Notes under the pieces: model-generated
Seen by the model: only the letters and a program-made list of their open reading frames with translations
What the model was told of the DNA's origin: nothing
Databases searched by the model: none
Shown here: positions 1 through 8,827 of the stretch, one piece after another
Layout of the letters: the number at the start of each line of letters is the position of its first letter
How positions within the stretch are numbered: position 1 is the first letter of the stretch
Position numbers and translations under genes: made by a program
Assembly: GCA_006226775.1 (NCBI GenBank)
Contig: SBGD01000018.1
Span: 18,243 to 82,242, forward strand
Direction: 5' to 3'
Source: Paracoccaceae bacterium
GTDB taxonomy: Bacteria > Pseudomonadota > Alphaproteobacteria > Rhodobacterales > Rhodobacteraceae
Length of the DNA: 64,000 nucleotides

Positions 1-935
1 TGCGCCGAGGGCGCCACGAGGATGATCAGCAGCGGCGGCACGGTCAGGCCCATGGTCACCAGCGTCATCTTGGTCGGCAGCTTGTTGGCGGCTTCCTCGG
101 CCTTCATCACCCGCTTGTCGCGCATCTCGGCGGCATAGACCCGCAGCGCCTCGGCGATCGAGGTGCCGAAGACCTGGGCCTGGATCAGCACGGTGACGAA
201 GGAGGAAATGTCCTGCACGCCGCAGCGGTCGCCCATGTCGTTCAGGACCGTGGTCTTGTCCTTGCCGGCCTTGATCTCGTGGCTGACCACCTGGAATTCA
301 TAGGCCAGTTCGGCATAGGAGCCCTGGATCTCCTTCGACACCCGCAGGATCGACTGGTCGAGCGACTGGCCCGCCTCGACGCAGACCAGCATCATGTCGA
401 GCGCGTCGGGAAAGCCCTCCTCGATCTGCTGGTGCCGCTTTTCCGAGCGCTTGGTCACCCAGTAGGTCGGCAGGTAATAGCCGACACCGGCGGGGCCGAG
501 GATATACATCAGCGTCTGCTGCGTGGTGGCGTTCTCCTCGCCCAGCACGAAGTAGTAGTAGAGCATCCCCAGGCAGAGCCCGGTCACCGCCAGCACCACC
601 TGAGCGGCATAGAAGAACCGCACCGCGTCGCGGCCGCGATAGCCGGCCTGGTGCAGCTTCTTGGTGATCGAGGAATATTGCTCCTCGTCCTTGGGCTCGA
701 GAAAGGCGCCGTATTTCTCCAGCTTCTCGCTGCGGTTGCCGCCCGAACGCAGGGTCTCGCTCTTGCGGGTCTTGGCCTGGCGCGTCTGGGCGGCCAGTTT
801 CTCCATCGGGTCGGGGCGCTGGCGGAACAGCATCGACAGCGCCAGCAGCAACAGCGCCGCCCCCAGCGCACCCACGATCAGGACAGGTGCAAGCGGGCCG
901 AGCGTTTCGTAGAAAAAGCCTCCGGGCTCGAACAT
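1..935 (-). CDS. tadC: Tad pilus inner-membrane platform protein TadC (3' end cut by window edge)
   Basis: Type II secretion F-family (T2SSF) membrane protein, one of the two inner-membrane platform proteins of the Tad (type IVc) pilus machine; with TadB it couples the CpaF ATPase to pilin polymerisation. About 311 residues are visible. An N-terminal hydrophobic segment (about 12-35) is followed by a charged linker, paired membrane segments near 100-140 and a cytoplasmic T2SSF domain with the signature region FPDALDMMLVCVEAGQSL. No stop codon occurs before base 1, so the extreme C-terminus (family length about 320-330) is missing. The ATG at 935 lies 10 bases after the tadB stop codon, so the two are probably co-transcribed. 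Identity as TadC rather than TadB rests on gene order and family similarity. Confidence 0.9.
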   Translation of the reverse strand, partial: MFEPGGFFYETLGPLAPVLIVGALGAALLLLALSMLFRQRPDPMEKLAAQTRQAKTRKSETLRSGGNRSEKLEKYGAFLEPKDEEQYSSITKKLHQAGYRGRDAVRFFYAAQVVLAVTGLCLGMLYYYFVLGEENATTQQTLMYILGPAGVGYYLPTYWVTKRSEKRHQQIEEGFPDALDMMLVCVEAGQSLDQSILRVSKEIQGSYAELAYEFQVVSHEIKAGKDKTTVLNDMGDRCGVQDISSFVTVLIQAQVFGTSIAEALRVYAAEMRDKRVMKAEEAANKLPTKMTLVTMGLTVPPLLIILVAPSA

Positions 936-945
936 GATGTTTTCC

Positions 946-1914
946 TTACACCTTGATATTGACCAGCATGCGCATGACGATCAGGTTGGCGGTCAGGAAC
1001 CCGAAGACGACAAAGCAGGCCGGGATGAAATACTCGTGGTCGATGACGTCATCGTAATAATGCGGGTCGGTCAGCTGGATGAAGACCAGACAGGCAATCG
1101 GGAAACCGGACAGGAACTTGCCGGACCATTGCGCCTCGGCGGTGATCGCCTTGACCCGCCGGAAAAGGCGGAACCGCGAGCGGATCACCTTGGACAGGCC
1201 CGCCAGCACTTCGGCCAGGTTGCCGCCCGATTGCTGCTGGATGGTGACGGCCACCGCCAGAAAGCGCAGATCCTGCATGTCGAGCCGGTCGGCCATTTCG
1301 CTCAGCGCCTCGCCCACGTCGCGGCCATAGGCGGCCTCGTCGGCGATCACGCCCAGTTCCGAGGCCAGCGGATCGCGGACCTCCTTGGACACGATGGTCA
1401 GGGCCGAGGAAAACGGGTGACCGACGCGCAGGCTGCGCACGATCAGTTCGATGGCGTCGGGCAGTTGCTCTTCGAGCATCGACATCCGCTTCTTGGCCTT
1501 CATGTTGACCCAGGTGTAGACCCCGCCGATGCCCATGGCGATCGAGGCCGCCACCCGGACCGCAGGCCCGGTCTCGGTGCCCAGCGTCAAGCCGACGAAG
1601 GCCATGAAGCTGACCGCCACCATGATCATCATCAGTTGCGTGGGGGTAAAGGCGATGGCGGCCTTCTGGGCCTTGGCGGCCAGCAAGGAATACAGCGGGA
1701 TCTTCCGCGATTTCATGTGCTGGTTCATCTCCTTGCGGAGCTTTTCCAGCACCTCGTCGCGGCGCACGCCCTTGTCCATCATCTCGAGCCTACGGTTGAC
1801 CCGGCTGTTGAGCGAGATGGATTTTCCGAAGACCGTCAGGTAGATGCCTTCGACCAGCGCCAGAACGCCGACGAAGATCAGGGCATAGATAATCGGTTCT
1901 GCTGAAATGTTCAT
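946..1914 (-). CDS. tadB: Tad pilus inner-membrane platform protein TadB
   Basis: T2SSF-family polytopic protein of 322 residues that forms the Tad pilus platform with TadC. An N-terminal membrane helix (about 6-28) precedes a cytoplasmic stretch, a hydrophobic pair near 92-125, the T2SSF domain (about 145-275, containing LPDAIELIVRSLRVGHP and QQQSGGNLAEVLAGLS) and two C-terminal membrane helices. Length is normal for the family. It starts 3 bases after the cpaF stop and is followed by tadC, so cpaF-tadB-tadC is a tight operon. TadB and TadC are typical paralogues and are assigned here by order. Confidence 0.92.
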   Translation of the reverse strand: MNISAEPIIYALIFVGVLALVEGIYLTVFGKSISLNSRVNRRLEMMDKGVRRDEVLEKLRKEMNQHMKSRKIPLYSLLAAKAQKAAIAFTPTQLMMIMVAVSFMAFVGLTLGTETGPAVRVAASIAMGIGGVYTWVNMKAKKRMSMLEEQLPDAIELIVRSLRVGHPFSSALTIVSKEVRDPLASELGVIADEAAYGRDVGEALSEMADRLDMQDLRFLAVAVTIQQQSGGNLAEVLAGLSKVIRSRFRLFRRVKAITAEAQWSGKFLSGFPIACLVFIQLTDPHYYDDVIDHEYFIPACFVVFGFLTANLIVMRMLVNIKV

Positions 1915-1917
1915 GGC

Positions 1918-3360
1918 CTACTCCGCCGCGAAGGGTTCAAAGATGGCAGGCGGCAGGTCGTAGCCCCAGAGCTTGAACCGCTCGGAGTAATGGCTGCGCA
2001 CGCCGGTTGCCGTGAAATGCCCGACGATCTTGTTGTCGGGGGTGAGGCCCACGCGCTGGTAGCGGAAGACCTCCTGCATCGAGATCACCTCGCCCTCCAT
2101 GCCGGTCACCTCGGTGATCGACACCATCCGGCGCGAGCCGTCCTGAAGGCGGCTGGCCTGGACGATCAGGTTCACGGCCGAAGAGATCTGCGAGCGCACT
2201 GCCTTGATCGGCATTTCGATCCCGGCCATGGCGATCATGTTCTCCAGGCGGCTGACACCGTCGCGGGCGCTGTTGGCGTGGATCGTGGTCATCGAGCCGT
2301 CGTGGCCGGTGTTCATGGCCTGGAGCATGTCGATGACTTCCTCGCCGCGCGTCTCGCCGACGATGATGCGGTCGGGGCGCATCCGCAGGGCGTTCCTCAG
2401 ACAGTCGCGCTGGCTGACCGCGCCCTTGCCTTCGACGTTGGCGGGGCGGCTTTCCATCCGGCCCACATGGGTCTGTTGCAGTTGCAGTTCCGCCGTGTCC
2501 TCGATGGTCAGGATGCGTTCGCTGTCGTCGATGAAGGACGACAGCGCGTTGAGCGTGGTGGTCTTGCCCGAGCCGGTACCGCCCGAGACGATGACGTTGA
2601 GGCGGCAGGCGACGGCGGCTTGCAAGTAGGCGGCCATCTCCTCGGTAAAGGCGCCGAAGCTGACCAGGTCGTCGATCGCCAGCTTTTCCTTTTTAAATTT
2701 CCGGATCGATACCAGCGAGCCATCCACCGCAATCGGCGGCACCATGGCGTTGAAACGCGAGCCATCGGCGAGGCGGGCGTCGACATAGGGGTTCGATTCA
2801 TCGACCCGGCGGCCAACGGCCGAGACGATCTTGTCGATGATCCGCAGCAGGTGGCGTTCGTCCTTGAACGTCACGTCGCTGAGTTCCAGCTTGCCGGCGC
2901 GCTCCACGAAGATCTGTTGCGGGCCGTTGACCAGGATGTCGTTGATCGTGTCGTCCTGCAACAGCGGCTCGAGCGGGCCGAGGCCCTTGACCTCGTTGTA
3001 GAGCTCCTGGATCAGCGTCGTCCGGTCGTCGCGGTTCAGCACGACGCCCTTCTCGTTGAGGAATTCCTGGCTGATGTCGCCGATCTCGGCCTTGAGATCG
3101 GTTTCGGTGGCGTTCTCCAGCGCCGCGAGGTTGAGGTTGTCCAGCAGCGACCGGTGCAGTTCGAGCTTCAGCTCGCCCATGCGTTCCTTGCGCTTGAGTT
3201 CCTTGTCGGTCGCCACGGCGCGGGCGGCCATCTTCGACACCACGGGCTTGCGCATCGAGACCGGTTTGGCCACCTGCTCGGTCTTGGCGGGCATCTTGGC
3301 GACATTGTCGGTCCGGGGCTTGTCCGAGGCCGAAGGCGTTTTGCGGTATTTCGAAAACAT
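1918..3360 (-). CDS. cpaF: Tad pilus assembly ATPase CpaF/TadA
   Basis: Hexameric secretion ATPase (GspE/VirB11 superfamily), 480 residues, that powers Flp pilus assembly at the inner membrane. Residues 1-65 are a charged, low-complexity N-terminus; the N-terminal domain spans about 70-230. The catalytic domain has Walker A GGTGSGKTT (260-268), Walker B RIIVGETRG (331-339) and the His box GSMTTIHAN (355-363), all intact. It begins 11 bases after the cpaE stop and precedes tadB by 3 bases. An intact CpaF together with platform proteins, secretin and pilins argues that the pilus is functional. Confidence 0.96.
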   Translation of the reverse strand: MFSKYRKTPSASDKPRTDNVAKMPAKTEQVAKPVSMRKPVVSKMAARAVATDKELKRKERMGELKLELHRSLLDNLNLAALENATETDLKAEIGDISQEFLNEKGVVLNRDDRTTLIQELYNEVKGLGPLEPLLQDDTINDILVNGPQQIFVERAGKLELSDVTFKDERHLLRIIDKIVSAVGRRVDESNPYVDARLADGSRFNAMVPPIAVDGSLVSIRKFKKEKLAIDDLVSFGAFTEEMAAYLQAAVACRLNVIVSGGTGSGKTTTLNALSSFIDDSERILTIEDTAELQLQQTHVGRMESRPANVEGKGAVSQRDCLRNALRMRPDRIIVGETRGEEVIDMLQAMNTGHDGSMTTIHANSARDGVSRLENMIAMAGIEMPIKAVRSQISSAVNLIVQASRLQDGSRRMVSITEVTGMEGEVISMQEVFRYQRVGLTPDNKIVGHFTATGVRSHYSERFKLWGYDLPPAIFEPFAAE

Positions 3361-3371
3361 GGGCGTTCTCC

Positions 3372-4643
3372 TCAGGCAGCTTCAGCGGAATCTTTGCCGA
3401 TCTCGTGCAGCGACTTGGCCAGCTTGGCGATCTCGCGGCGCAACGGGTTCTTGGCGGCGGCGGTGGCCAGCGGCAATCCATGGTCGCAGGCCTGGGTGAT
3501 CGGTCGGCCGCCATCGGGAAACTGCACGTCGATCGAGATGCCGAGGCTTTCCGACATCCGCTTGACCCGGCTCTTGCCGGTCAGATCGGTGAATTTCGGC
3601 GCGCGGTTCAGCAGGAAGCGCAGCTTGTCGAAGGGCAGGTCCTCGGCCTGAAGCGCGCGTTTCAGGCGCAGCGCGTTCTGGGCCGAGCGCATGTCGATCT
3701 CGAGGATCGAGAAGTAGACATGCGCCATGTTCAGCACCGTCTCGGACCATTGCACCAGCGTCTTGGGCATGTCGACCACCACGTAGTCGAAATGCTCGGT
3801 CGCGGTCTTCAGCAGCTTCTCGATGTCCTGCGGCGGCAAAAGGTCGAGCGGCAGCATGTCGGCCGGTGCGGTGAGCACCTGCAGCTTTTCCTCGAAATCC
3901 ATCAGCGCCTGGCTGAAACTGTCTTCGTCCATGTTCTCGATGTCCGACAGCAGCTCGTAGACCGATTCGCGGCGCGGCAGGTCGAGGTAGGTGGCGACCG
4001 ATCCGAATTGCAGGTCGAGGTCGACCAGGCAGACCTTGGGCGCGTCGGTCTTGGAGATATTGGCCAGCTCCCAGGCGAGGTTGGTGGCAAAGGTGGTGGC
4101 GCCGACGCCACCCGCCAGCCCGTGAACCGCGATCAGCACGCCATCGCGCGAGGCGCCCTTCTTCAGCTTGACCTTCTTTTGCGGCTGGTCGTCGCCCATG
4201 TCCTCGGCGGCCTCCACCGGCACCGGCGCCGGGGCGGGGGCGCGCACCCGGTCGATGGCGAACTGCAATTCGCTTTCGGGAAGCGGGTAGGGCACGAACT
4301 CGTCCGCGCCCTTGCGCATCAGATGGTGCAAGGCGGCGGGCGAGACATCCTCGGTGATCAGGATCACCTTGATGCCATGTTCATTGGCGGCGCCGATGAT
4401 GTCGGCCAAGAGCGGCAGATCGGCCTCGTCCTCGGCATCCATGGCGATGGCGACGAATTCCAGCGATTCGGCGTCTTCCTGGCCAAAGAAGGGAATGGCC
4501 TCCTCGAAGCCCAGGTCGCCCCATTGTTCGCCTAGGGCACTTTCCATGTCTTCGATGAGAAGCTCGAACTCCTGCACGTTTCGGCTGATCGTGCAGGCAA
4601 TAATCGGAGGTATCTCCATTTCAAGAACGGTCTCGTCGGTCAT
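3372..4643 (-). CDS. cpaE: Tad pilus localisation protein CpaE/TadZ (ParA-like)
   Basis: 423-residue MinD/ParA-superfamily protein that positions the Tad machine at the cell pole. Residues 10-130 form a receiver-like alpha/beta domain; a charged linker (about 135-160) leads to a ParA-type domain. Its P-loop reads GLAGGVGATT, so the signature and catalytic lysines of ParA (KGGxGKT) are both absent, while LVDLDLQFGS and VVVDMPKT preserve the rest of the fold. This atypical Walker A is normal for TadZ/CpaE and suggests localisation rather than strong ATPase activity. I chose the ATG at 4643 because GTGAGG lies just upstream and the N-terminus then matches the family; the frame stays open 96 bases further. 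A terminator at 4891-4918 separates it from the upstream lipoprotein gene. Confidence 0.92.
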   Translation of the reverse strand: MTDETVLEMEIPPIIACTISRNVQEFELLIEDMESALGEQWGDLGFEEAIPFFGQEDAESLEFVAIAMDAEDEADLPLLADIIGAANEHGIKVILITEDVSPAALHHLMRKGADEFVPYPLPESELQFAIDRVRAPAPAPVPVEAAEDMGDDQPQKKVKLKKGASRDGVLIAVHGLAGGVGATTFATNLAWELANISKTDAPKVCLVDLDLQFGSVATYLDLPRRESVYELLSDIENMDEDSFSQALMDFEEKLQVLTAPADMLPLDLLPPQDIEKLLKTATEHFDYVVVDMPKTLVQWSETVLNMAHVYFSILEIDMRSAQNALRLKRALQAEDLPFDKLRFLLNRAPKFTDLTGKSRVKRMSESLGISIDVQFPDGGRPITQACDHGLPLATAAAKNPLRREIAKLAKSLHEIGKDSAEAA

Positions 4644-4890
4644 GGCCTCACATCCTCTACCAAACTCCCCTGTCGATCCGGGTGTCGGGGGCCTGCAGAC
4701 TGCTCTTGCCAGGACCGGTGCGGATCGTTCGGGGTACACCCGTTGTCGGAGTTCGGGCGCAATTCATTGACTGGAATGTGCTCAGAAATTCGGGCGATAT
4801 TGCGGCTAAAAGATCGTCTTTTCGCGGATTCGCGACAATGCAGCGGGCTTCGGGCGCATTGGCCACCGGGGAAATACCGCCCAGGTTGCA
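4644..4890. other. cpaE upstream region, no gene seen
   Basis: About 250 bases between the start of cpaE and the terminator of the upstream cpaC-lipoprotein unit. A 69-codon frame exists on the minus strand, but its third positions are much less G+C-biased than the neighbouring genes and its product resembles nothing I know. I therefore read the stretch as 5' untranslated and promoter DNA for cpaE-cpaF-tadB-tadC. The base composition is clearly lower in G+C than the flanks. I could not place a convincing -35/-10 pair. Confidence 0.4.
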
Positions 4891-4918
4891 AAGAAAAAGG
4901 GGCGGTCGCGCCGCCCCT
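4891..4918 (-). terminator. Intrinsic terminator after the Tad OmpA-like lipoprotein gene
   Basis: Read on the minus strand, an 8-bp G+C-rich stem (AGGGGCGG / CCGCCCCT) with a 5-base loop is followed directly by TTTTTCTT. It lies 33 bases after the lipoprotein stop codon and about 250 bases before cpaE. It should end or attenuate the cpaC unit. Confidence 0.8.
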
Positions 4919-4950
4919 CTCTGCCTGTCGATGTATAGGGTCGCCCGGGT

Positions 4951-5637
4951 CTAGTTGCCGGTGTCGAGCGCCTGCTGGTCGCCGGTGGAGATGCCGGTGG
5001 TCAGGGTCGATTCAACCTCGCCCGAGGTCAGGTATTCGCGGTAGACGACGGCCGCGTAATTGCCGTCCAGCAGATGCTGATGCCCGGCGACGAAGCCCGA
5101 AACCTCGGTCACGGTGCGCCGGTTGCGGCGTTCGCGGCCTTCGGTGACGATGATCGGCTGGGTCTCGCCGTAGCTGACGACCGCCTCGAGCCGCGAGCGG
5201 GAGATTCCCTGCGAGACGAGGAAGTTCACCACCGCATCGGCGCGGCGCTGGCCGAGCCTGCGGTTGTAGGTGTCCGAGCCGACCTTGTCGGTATGGCCGT
5301 AGACCCGGAAGCGCACCTCGGGGAAGCGGCGGATAAAGGCCGCCTGTTCGCGCAGGGTGTCATGCGCGCCGGCATCCAGCGCGGCGGAGTTGAAGGCGAA
5401 GTTGACCGTGGTCAGGACCTCGTTGGCAAAGCGCTGGGCCATGTTGTAGGTCCATTGCCGCTCGCCGGTCATGTAGGCCTTGTTGTTCATCGTCGCGGTG
5501 CCGAAGTTGCCCGCGTCGATCAGGGCCCCGCTTTCGCGAAAGAACGAGCTTTGGACCGGTCCCTTGTTGGGTGAGCATCCGGCCAGGACGCCTGCAGCGG
5601 CGACCGAAGCCATGAGATATGTCAAGCGCTGCTGCAT
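4951..5637 (-). CDS. OmpA-family lipoprotein in the tad locus (CpaD/RcpB position)
   Basis: 228-residue outer-membrane-anchored lipoprotein. The N-terminus has a signal peptide ending in the lipobox LAGC (Cys21). Residues 90-195 form an OmpA-type peptidoglycan-binding domain, with FAFNSAALD, VYGHTDKVGSDTYNRRLGQRRA and RRNRRTVTE typical of the family. It sits directly after the secretin gene cpaC (4 bases apart), where other Tad loci carry cpaD/rcpB, so it probably anchors or stabilises the secretin in the envelope; this role is inference. It is the last gene before an intrinsic terminator. No prepilin or pilotin motif was recognised. Confidence 0.88.
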   Translation of the reverse strand: MQQRLTYLMASVAAAGVLAGCSPNKGPVQSSFFRESGALIDAGNFGTATMNNKAYMTGERQWTYNMAQRFANEVLTTVNFAFNSAALDAGAHDTLREQAAFIRRFPEVRFRVYGHTDKVGSDTYNRRLGQRRADAVVNFLVSQGISRSRLEAVVSYGETQPIIVTEGRERRNRRTVTEVSGFVAGHQHLLDGNYAAVVYREYLTSGEVESTLTTGISTGDQQALDTGN

Positions 5638-5641
5638 CGGG

Positions 5642-7063
5642 TCAATCCATCACATAGCCATAGGACCCGGAAAAATCCTGTTTGGCAACCTCGGCAACGG
5701 GTCCTTTTTTATATGCCGTGTCGCTGGCCACGCGGCCATAGAGAAACAGGTCCTTTTCCGAAGGCGGCTTCACCCGGTCGGTGGGCAGGGCCAGAGCTTC
5801 GCCCCGGGTGGGGGTCACGAGATGCGGGGTGACGATGATCACCAGTTCCGACTGTTCCCGCTGGTATTCGGCCGAGCGGAAGAGCGCGCCCAGCACCGGC
5901 ACGTCGCCCAGCCAGGGCACCTGGCCGTTGAGGTCGGTGAAGTCGTCCTTGAGCAGCCCGGCGATGGCAAAGCTTTCGCCGTCGCGCATCTCGACGGTGG
6001 TCGAGGCCTCGCGCCGGGTGAAGGCGTCGAGCCGGAAGTTGTTGGCAAGAAAGCCGTTGTTGGCGTCGATCGCCGAGACCGCGGTTTTCAGTTCGAGGTT
6101 GATCAGATCGCCGTCGACCACCCGCGGAACGAAGCTGAGCTCGATGCCGAAGGGCTTGAATTCCACCGTGATCGTGCCGTCGCCATTGGCAATCGGCACC
6201 GGGTATTCGCCCCCGGCGAGGAAGTTGGCCTCCTGGCCCGACAGGGCGGTCAGGTTCGGCTCGGCCAGCATCCGCACCATGCCCTTGCTTTCCAGCGCTT
6301 CGAGCAGCAGGGCCACCTCGACCGCGCCGATGTCGAAGCCGAAGTTGCCGGCGAATTCGCCGGTCGACAGGCCCGGAATGCCGCCGGACTGGATCAGCGC
6401 CTGGCTGCCCGCCGAGCTGGCGGTGCCGGTGCCCAGCGTGGTCTTGCCGTCCAGGAAGATGTCGCCGCCGATCGACAGCGACGAGGCCAGCTTCTTGGAG
6501 ACCGACCGCGACATTTCCGCGAAGCGCACCTTGAGCATGACCTGGTGGACGCCGCCGACGCTCATCAGGTTGGAGACCCGTTGCGGCGCGTAGCGTTCCG
6601 CAAGATCAAGCGCGCGCTGCATCTTCTGGGTCGACGAGGCGACCCCGGAAAGCACGATGCCGTTGTCGGCGCTGCGCACCTCGATCTTTTCGCCCGGCAT
6701 GATCTGGCGCAGGCGTTCCTTGAACTCGGTGAGATCGAAGGAGACATGCACGTCGACGTTGGTGATCAGCCGGCCCGAGGCATCGAGCAAGGTCAATGTC
6801 GTGGTGCCGGTGCCCTTGCCCAGCACATAGATCGTGCGGTCGGACAGGGACGAGATATCGGCGATCGCCGGGTTGGCGATGCTGAGCTCGGCAAAGGGCA
6901 CGTCGCTTTCCACCACCACCGCGCGGTTGATCGGAACCGAGAGCTTGGAAGATGTGCCTTGCCGGAGCACGGTTAGGGTCTCGGCCGACGCGCGGGTTGC
7001 GAGCGGGCCACTGACCAGGACGGCACCCAATAGGGCTGCCCCGAAGAGCGTCTTGATTTTCAT
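5642..7063 (-). CDS. cpaC: Tad pilus outer-membrane secretin CpaC/RcpA
   Basis: Secretin forming the outer-membrane channel for the Flp pilus, about 473 residues. A signal peptide (residues 1 to about 27, ending ATRASA) is followed by the pilus-type N-terminal domain (about 30-110), a BON-like domain (about 110-180) and the secretin domain (about 240-415) with the hallmark VPWLGDVPVLGALF. The start at 7063 (MKIKTLFG) has AGG 6-8 bases upstream and gives a clean signal peptide; an in-frame start 21 bases upstream is less likely. A terminator at 7201-7238 separates it from cpaB, so cpaC and the downstream lipoprotein gene probably have their own promoter in the A+T-richer 7064-7200. Confidence 0.94.
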   Translation of the reverse strand: MKIKTLFGAALLGAVLVSGPLATRASAETLTVLRQGTSSKLSVPINRAVVVESDVPFAELSIANPAIADISSLSDRTIYVLGKGTGTTTLTLLDASGRLITNVDVHVSFDLTEFKERLRQIMPGEKIEVRSADNGIVLSGVASSTQKMQRALDLAERYAPQRVSNLMSVGGVHQVMLKVRFAEMSRSVSKKLASSLSIGGDIFLDGKTTLGTGTASSAGSQALIQSGGIPGLSTGEFAGNFGFDIGAVEVALLLEALESKGMVRMLAEPNLTALSGQEANFLAGGEYPVPIANGDGTITVEFKPFGIELSFVPRVVDGDLINLELKTAVSAIDANNGFLANNFRLDAFTRREASTTVEMRDGESFAIAGLLKDDFTDLNGQVPWLGDVPVLGALFRSAEYQREQSELVIIVTPHLVTPTRGEALALPTDRVKPPSEKDLFLYGRVASDTAYKKGPVAEVAKQDFSGSYGYVMD

Positions 7064-7200
7064 GTGACCTGCCTTTCCGATCACGCCTCGTTGAACAGGT
7101 CTTTACGCCTGCATTTGACTGCACAATGCGGGAATATGGGATTTATTGCAATAATCAATGACTTCCGACGCCGGGCTTATGTGGATATCCCGCAACAGGC

Positions 7201-7238
7201 AAAAAGCAAAAAACGCCGCATCACGAAATGCGGCGTTT
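7201..7238 (-). terminator. Intrinsic terminator between cpaB and cpaC
   Basis: Read on the minus strand, a perfect 10-bp stem (AACGCCGCAT / ATGCGGCGTT, arms at 7228-7237 and 7212-7221) with a 6-base loop is followed by TTTTTT and a second T run. It begins about 38 bases after the cpaB stop and lies 140 bases ahead of cpaC. It is a textbook rho-independent terminator inside the tad cluster. Confidence 0.9.
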
Positions 7239-7275
7239 TCCCGATTGCGACCCACCCGATGTTGTGGGGTGCGGG

Positions 7276-8265
7276 TCAGTTGGTGCAGGGGATCGGAATC
7301 TCCACCATCTCTCCGCCCTTGCGGGTGCGGATGGTGCAGACCTTCTCGCGTTCGATCTCGACCACTTTCTCCGGTTCCGGCGCGACAAGGCCCAGAAGGC
7401 TCATCTGGTCGACCTCGACCGGCCCGACCTCGCTGGTGTCGCCCGAGCCGACCAGCGCCAGCGACAGACGCCCGGTGGATTGCGCCTGGGCGAGGGCGGC
7501 GACCTGTTCGGGCAGCGCCGAGACGGTCACGGTGCGCGCGATGGTGGCGGAACTGTTGTCGCCGTAGGCCTGCTGGTCGATGGCGATCAGCTTGACGCCG
7601 GTCTCGATCAGCTTGGTGACATCGGTCGATCCACGCCCCATCTCGTCGTTCATCTGGGCGACCCGCCCGGTCCAGTAGACATCGACCCGGTCGCCGGGGC
7701 GCAGGAAACCCGAGACGCCCGAGGCCACGTCGACCTTGATGGCAAAGGCCCGCATTCCCGGTCCCAGCCGCGAGGTGATGCCGGCGTCCTGGCCCGGATC
7801 GGTCAGCCGCGCGACGATCAGCGCCTCGCCCTTCTCGATCGAGCGCATGACATAGCGTTCCTCGCCGGTCTCGGGGAACAGATCGGGGCTGTCGGTGACC
7901 CGCAGCCCGGTCTTGATCGGGTCGAAGCCCGCTTCCTTGGCGGCGGTCTTGAGGGTCTTGCGCGTCGCCTTGTCCAGCTCGTCCCAGGGCTTGTAATAGG
8001 GGGCCGCGCCGCCGGTCTTGAGGAAGACGCCCTCGGGCAGCGATGCCTTGGGGAACTTGGCGACCTTGACCAGCGATGGGTCCAGCCTGTCGCCGTACTC
8101 CAGCCGCTGGGCCGCGACATAGACCTCGACGGTCTCGATCCCCTCGCCGGACTTTGCCTTGGCCAGCGCCACGCGATAGGAATTCACGTAGCCATTGGCC
8201 AGGTAGACGGCGAACCCGGCCAGTGCGAAGCCGAGGATCAGAACCAATCCGAATACCACTCGCAT
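7276..8265 (-). CDS. cpaB: Tad pilus assembly protein CpaB/RcpC
   Basis: 329-residue periplasmic assembly protein with one N-terminal membrane helix (about 5-27, FGLVLILGFALAGFAVYLA). It is followed by a SAF/RcpC domain (about 45-110) and the C-terminal RcpC region containing GFLRPGDRVDVYWTG. CpaB associates with the CpaC secretin and is needed for pilus export. The ATG at 8265 has AAAGGG about 8 bases upstream. It lies between the pilin genes and cpaC, but it is flanked on both sides by terminator-like hairpins (8402-8428 and 7201-7238), so it may be transcribed as a single-gene unit. The C-terminus carries CTIRTRKGGE, a conserved end of the family. Confidence 0.93.
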   Translation of the reverse strand: MRVVFGLVLILGFALAGFAVYLANGYVNSYRVALAKAKSGEGIETVEVYVAAQRLEYGDRLDPSLVKVAKFPKASLPEGVFLKTGGAAPYYKPWDELDKATRKTLKTAAKEAGFDPIKTGLRVTDSPDLFPETGEERYVMRSIEKGEALIVARLTDPGQDAGITSRLGPGMRAFAIKVDVASGVSGFLRPGDRVDVYWTGRVAQMNDEMGRGSTDVTKLIETGVKLIAIDQQAYGDNSSATIARTVTVSALPEQVAALAQAQSTGRLSLALVGSGDTSEVGPVEVDQMSLLGLVAPEPEKVVEIEREKVCTIRTRKGGEMVEIPIPCTN

Positions 8266-8401
8266 ATGCTGCCCTTTCTCTGTCTAATCTTGCCGGCCTT
8301 GGATGGCAGGCAAATGTGGTCAAACTAAGTTTTTCGCCGGGCACGCCGACGGCGGGCCCCGATAATTCGAAAGGTGTGTCCGTGCCGCGCCGTCTCGACG
8401 C

Positions 8402-8428
8402 AAAAGCCGGCCCGCATGTCGGACCGGC
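8402..8428 (-). terminator. Terminator-like hairpin after flp pilin gene 1
   Basis: Minus strand: a 9-bp stem with one G-U pair (GCCGGTCCG / CGGGCCGGC), loop ACATG, then TTTT. It lies about 70 bases after the stop codon of the last pilin gene and 137 bases before cpaB. The T run is short, so efficiency is uncertain. Confidence 0.55.
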
Positions 8429-8495
8429 GTCGGAAACTGGCAGCCTTGCGCCTGGCGGGTGACCGGGCGCGTCACTGGTCGGGTCACTGGTCAGG

Positions 8496-8675
8496 TCACT
8501 GGCCGATCTGGGTCTCGATCCCGGCGGCGGCCTGTTCTTCCAGCAACAGCGTCTGTTCCTCGATGGCGGTATAGGCCACGGCGGCCAGGCCGACGATGGC
8601 AGCACAAAGGACGACCCAGTCGACGGTCACCGCGCCGCTTTCGTCCCCGTGGAATTTTCTGAGAAGCCTGGTCAT
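8496..8675 (-). CDS. Flp-type type IVb pilin, copy 1 (divergent)
   Basis: 59-residue prepilin and the most divergent of four tandem copies. A short basic leader (MTRLLRKFHGDESG) is followed by the mature hydrophobic stretch AVTVDWVVLCAAIVGLAAV and a short polar tail EEQTLLLEEQAAAG. The presumed prepilin-peptidase site is G14/A15. The usual Glu5-Tyr6 of the Flp motif is Asp-Trp here. SD-like GAGAAAGAGAG precedes the ATG. Its tail differs from the nearly identical copies 2-4, so it may be a minor pilin. It lies downstream of a strong terminator (8828-8852), so its expression is probably separate from or weaker than copies 2-4. Confidence 0.85.
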   Translation of the reverse strand: MTRLLRKFHGDESGAVTVDWVVLCAAIVGLAAVAYTAIEEQTLLLEEQAAAGIETQIGQ

Positions 8676-8827
8676 TGCGCTCTCTTTCTCCTAATCACGT
8701 AAGCCCTGGGCGGCAGGAACGAAGTTGGTCTGAAACTGCCGGACGAAACTGATCCCGGATTCTCCGGATGCAACCGGGAAAAGGAAGGCCTCGTCCCGCA
8801 CACCTTTGGTGCCGCTCCCGTCACCCG

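Noticed and set aside
4657..4866. 69-codon minus-strand frame upstream of cpaE
   Set aside because: Third positions lack the strong G+C bias of the neighbours, and the product has no recognisable features; more likely a leader region.
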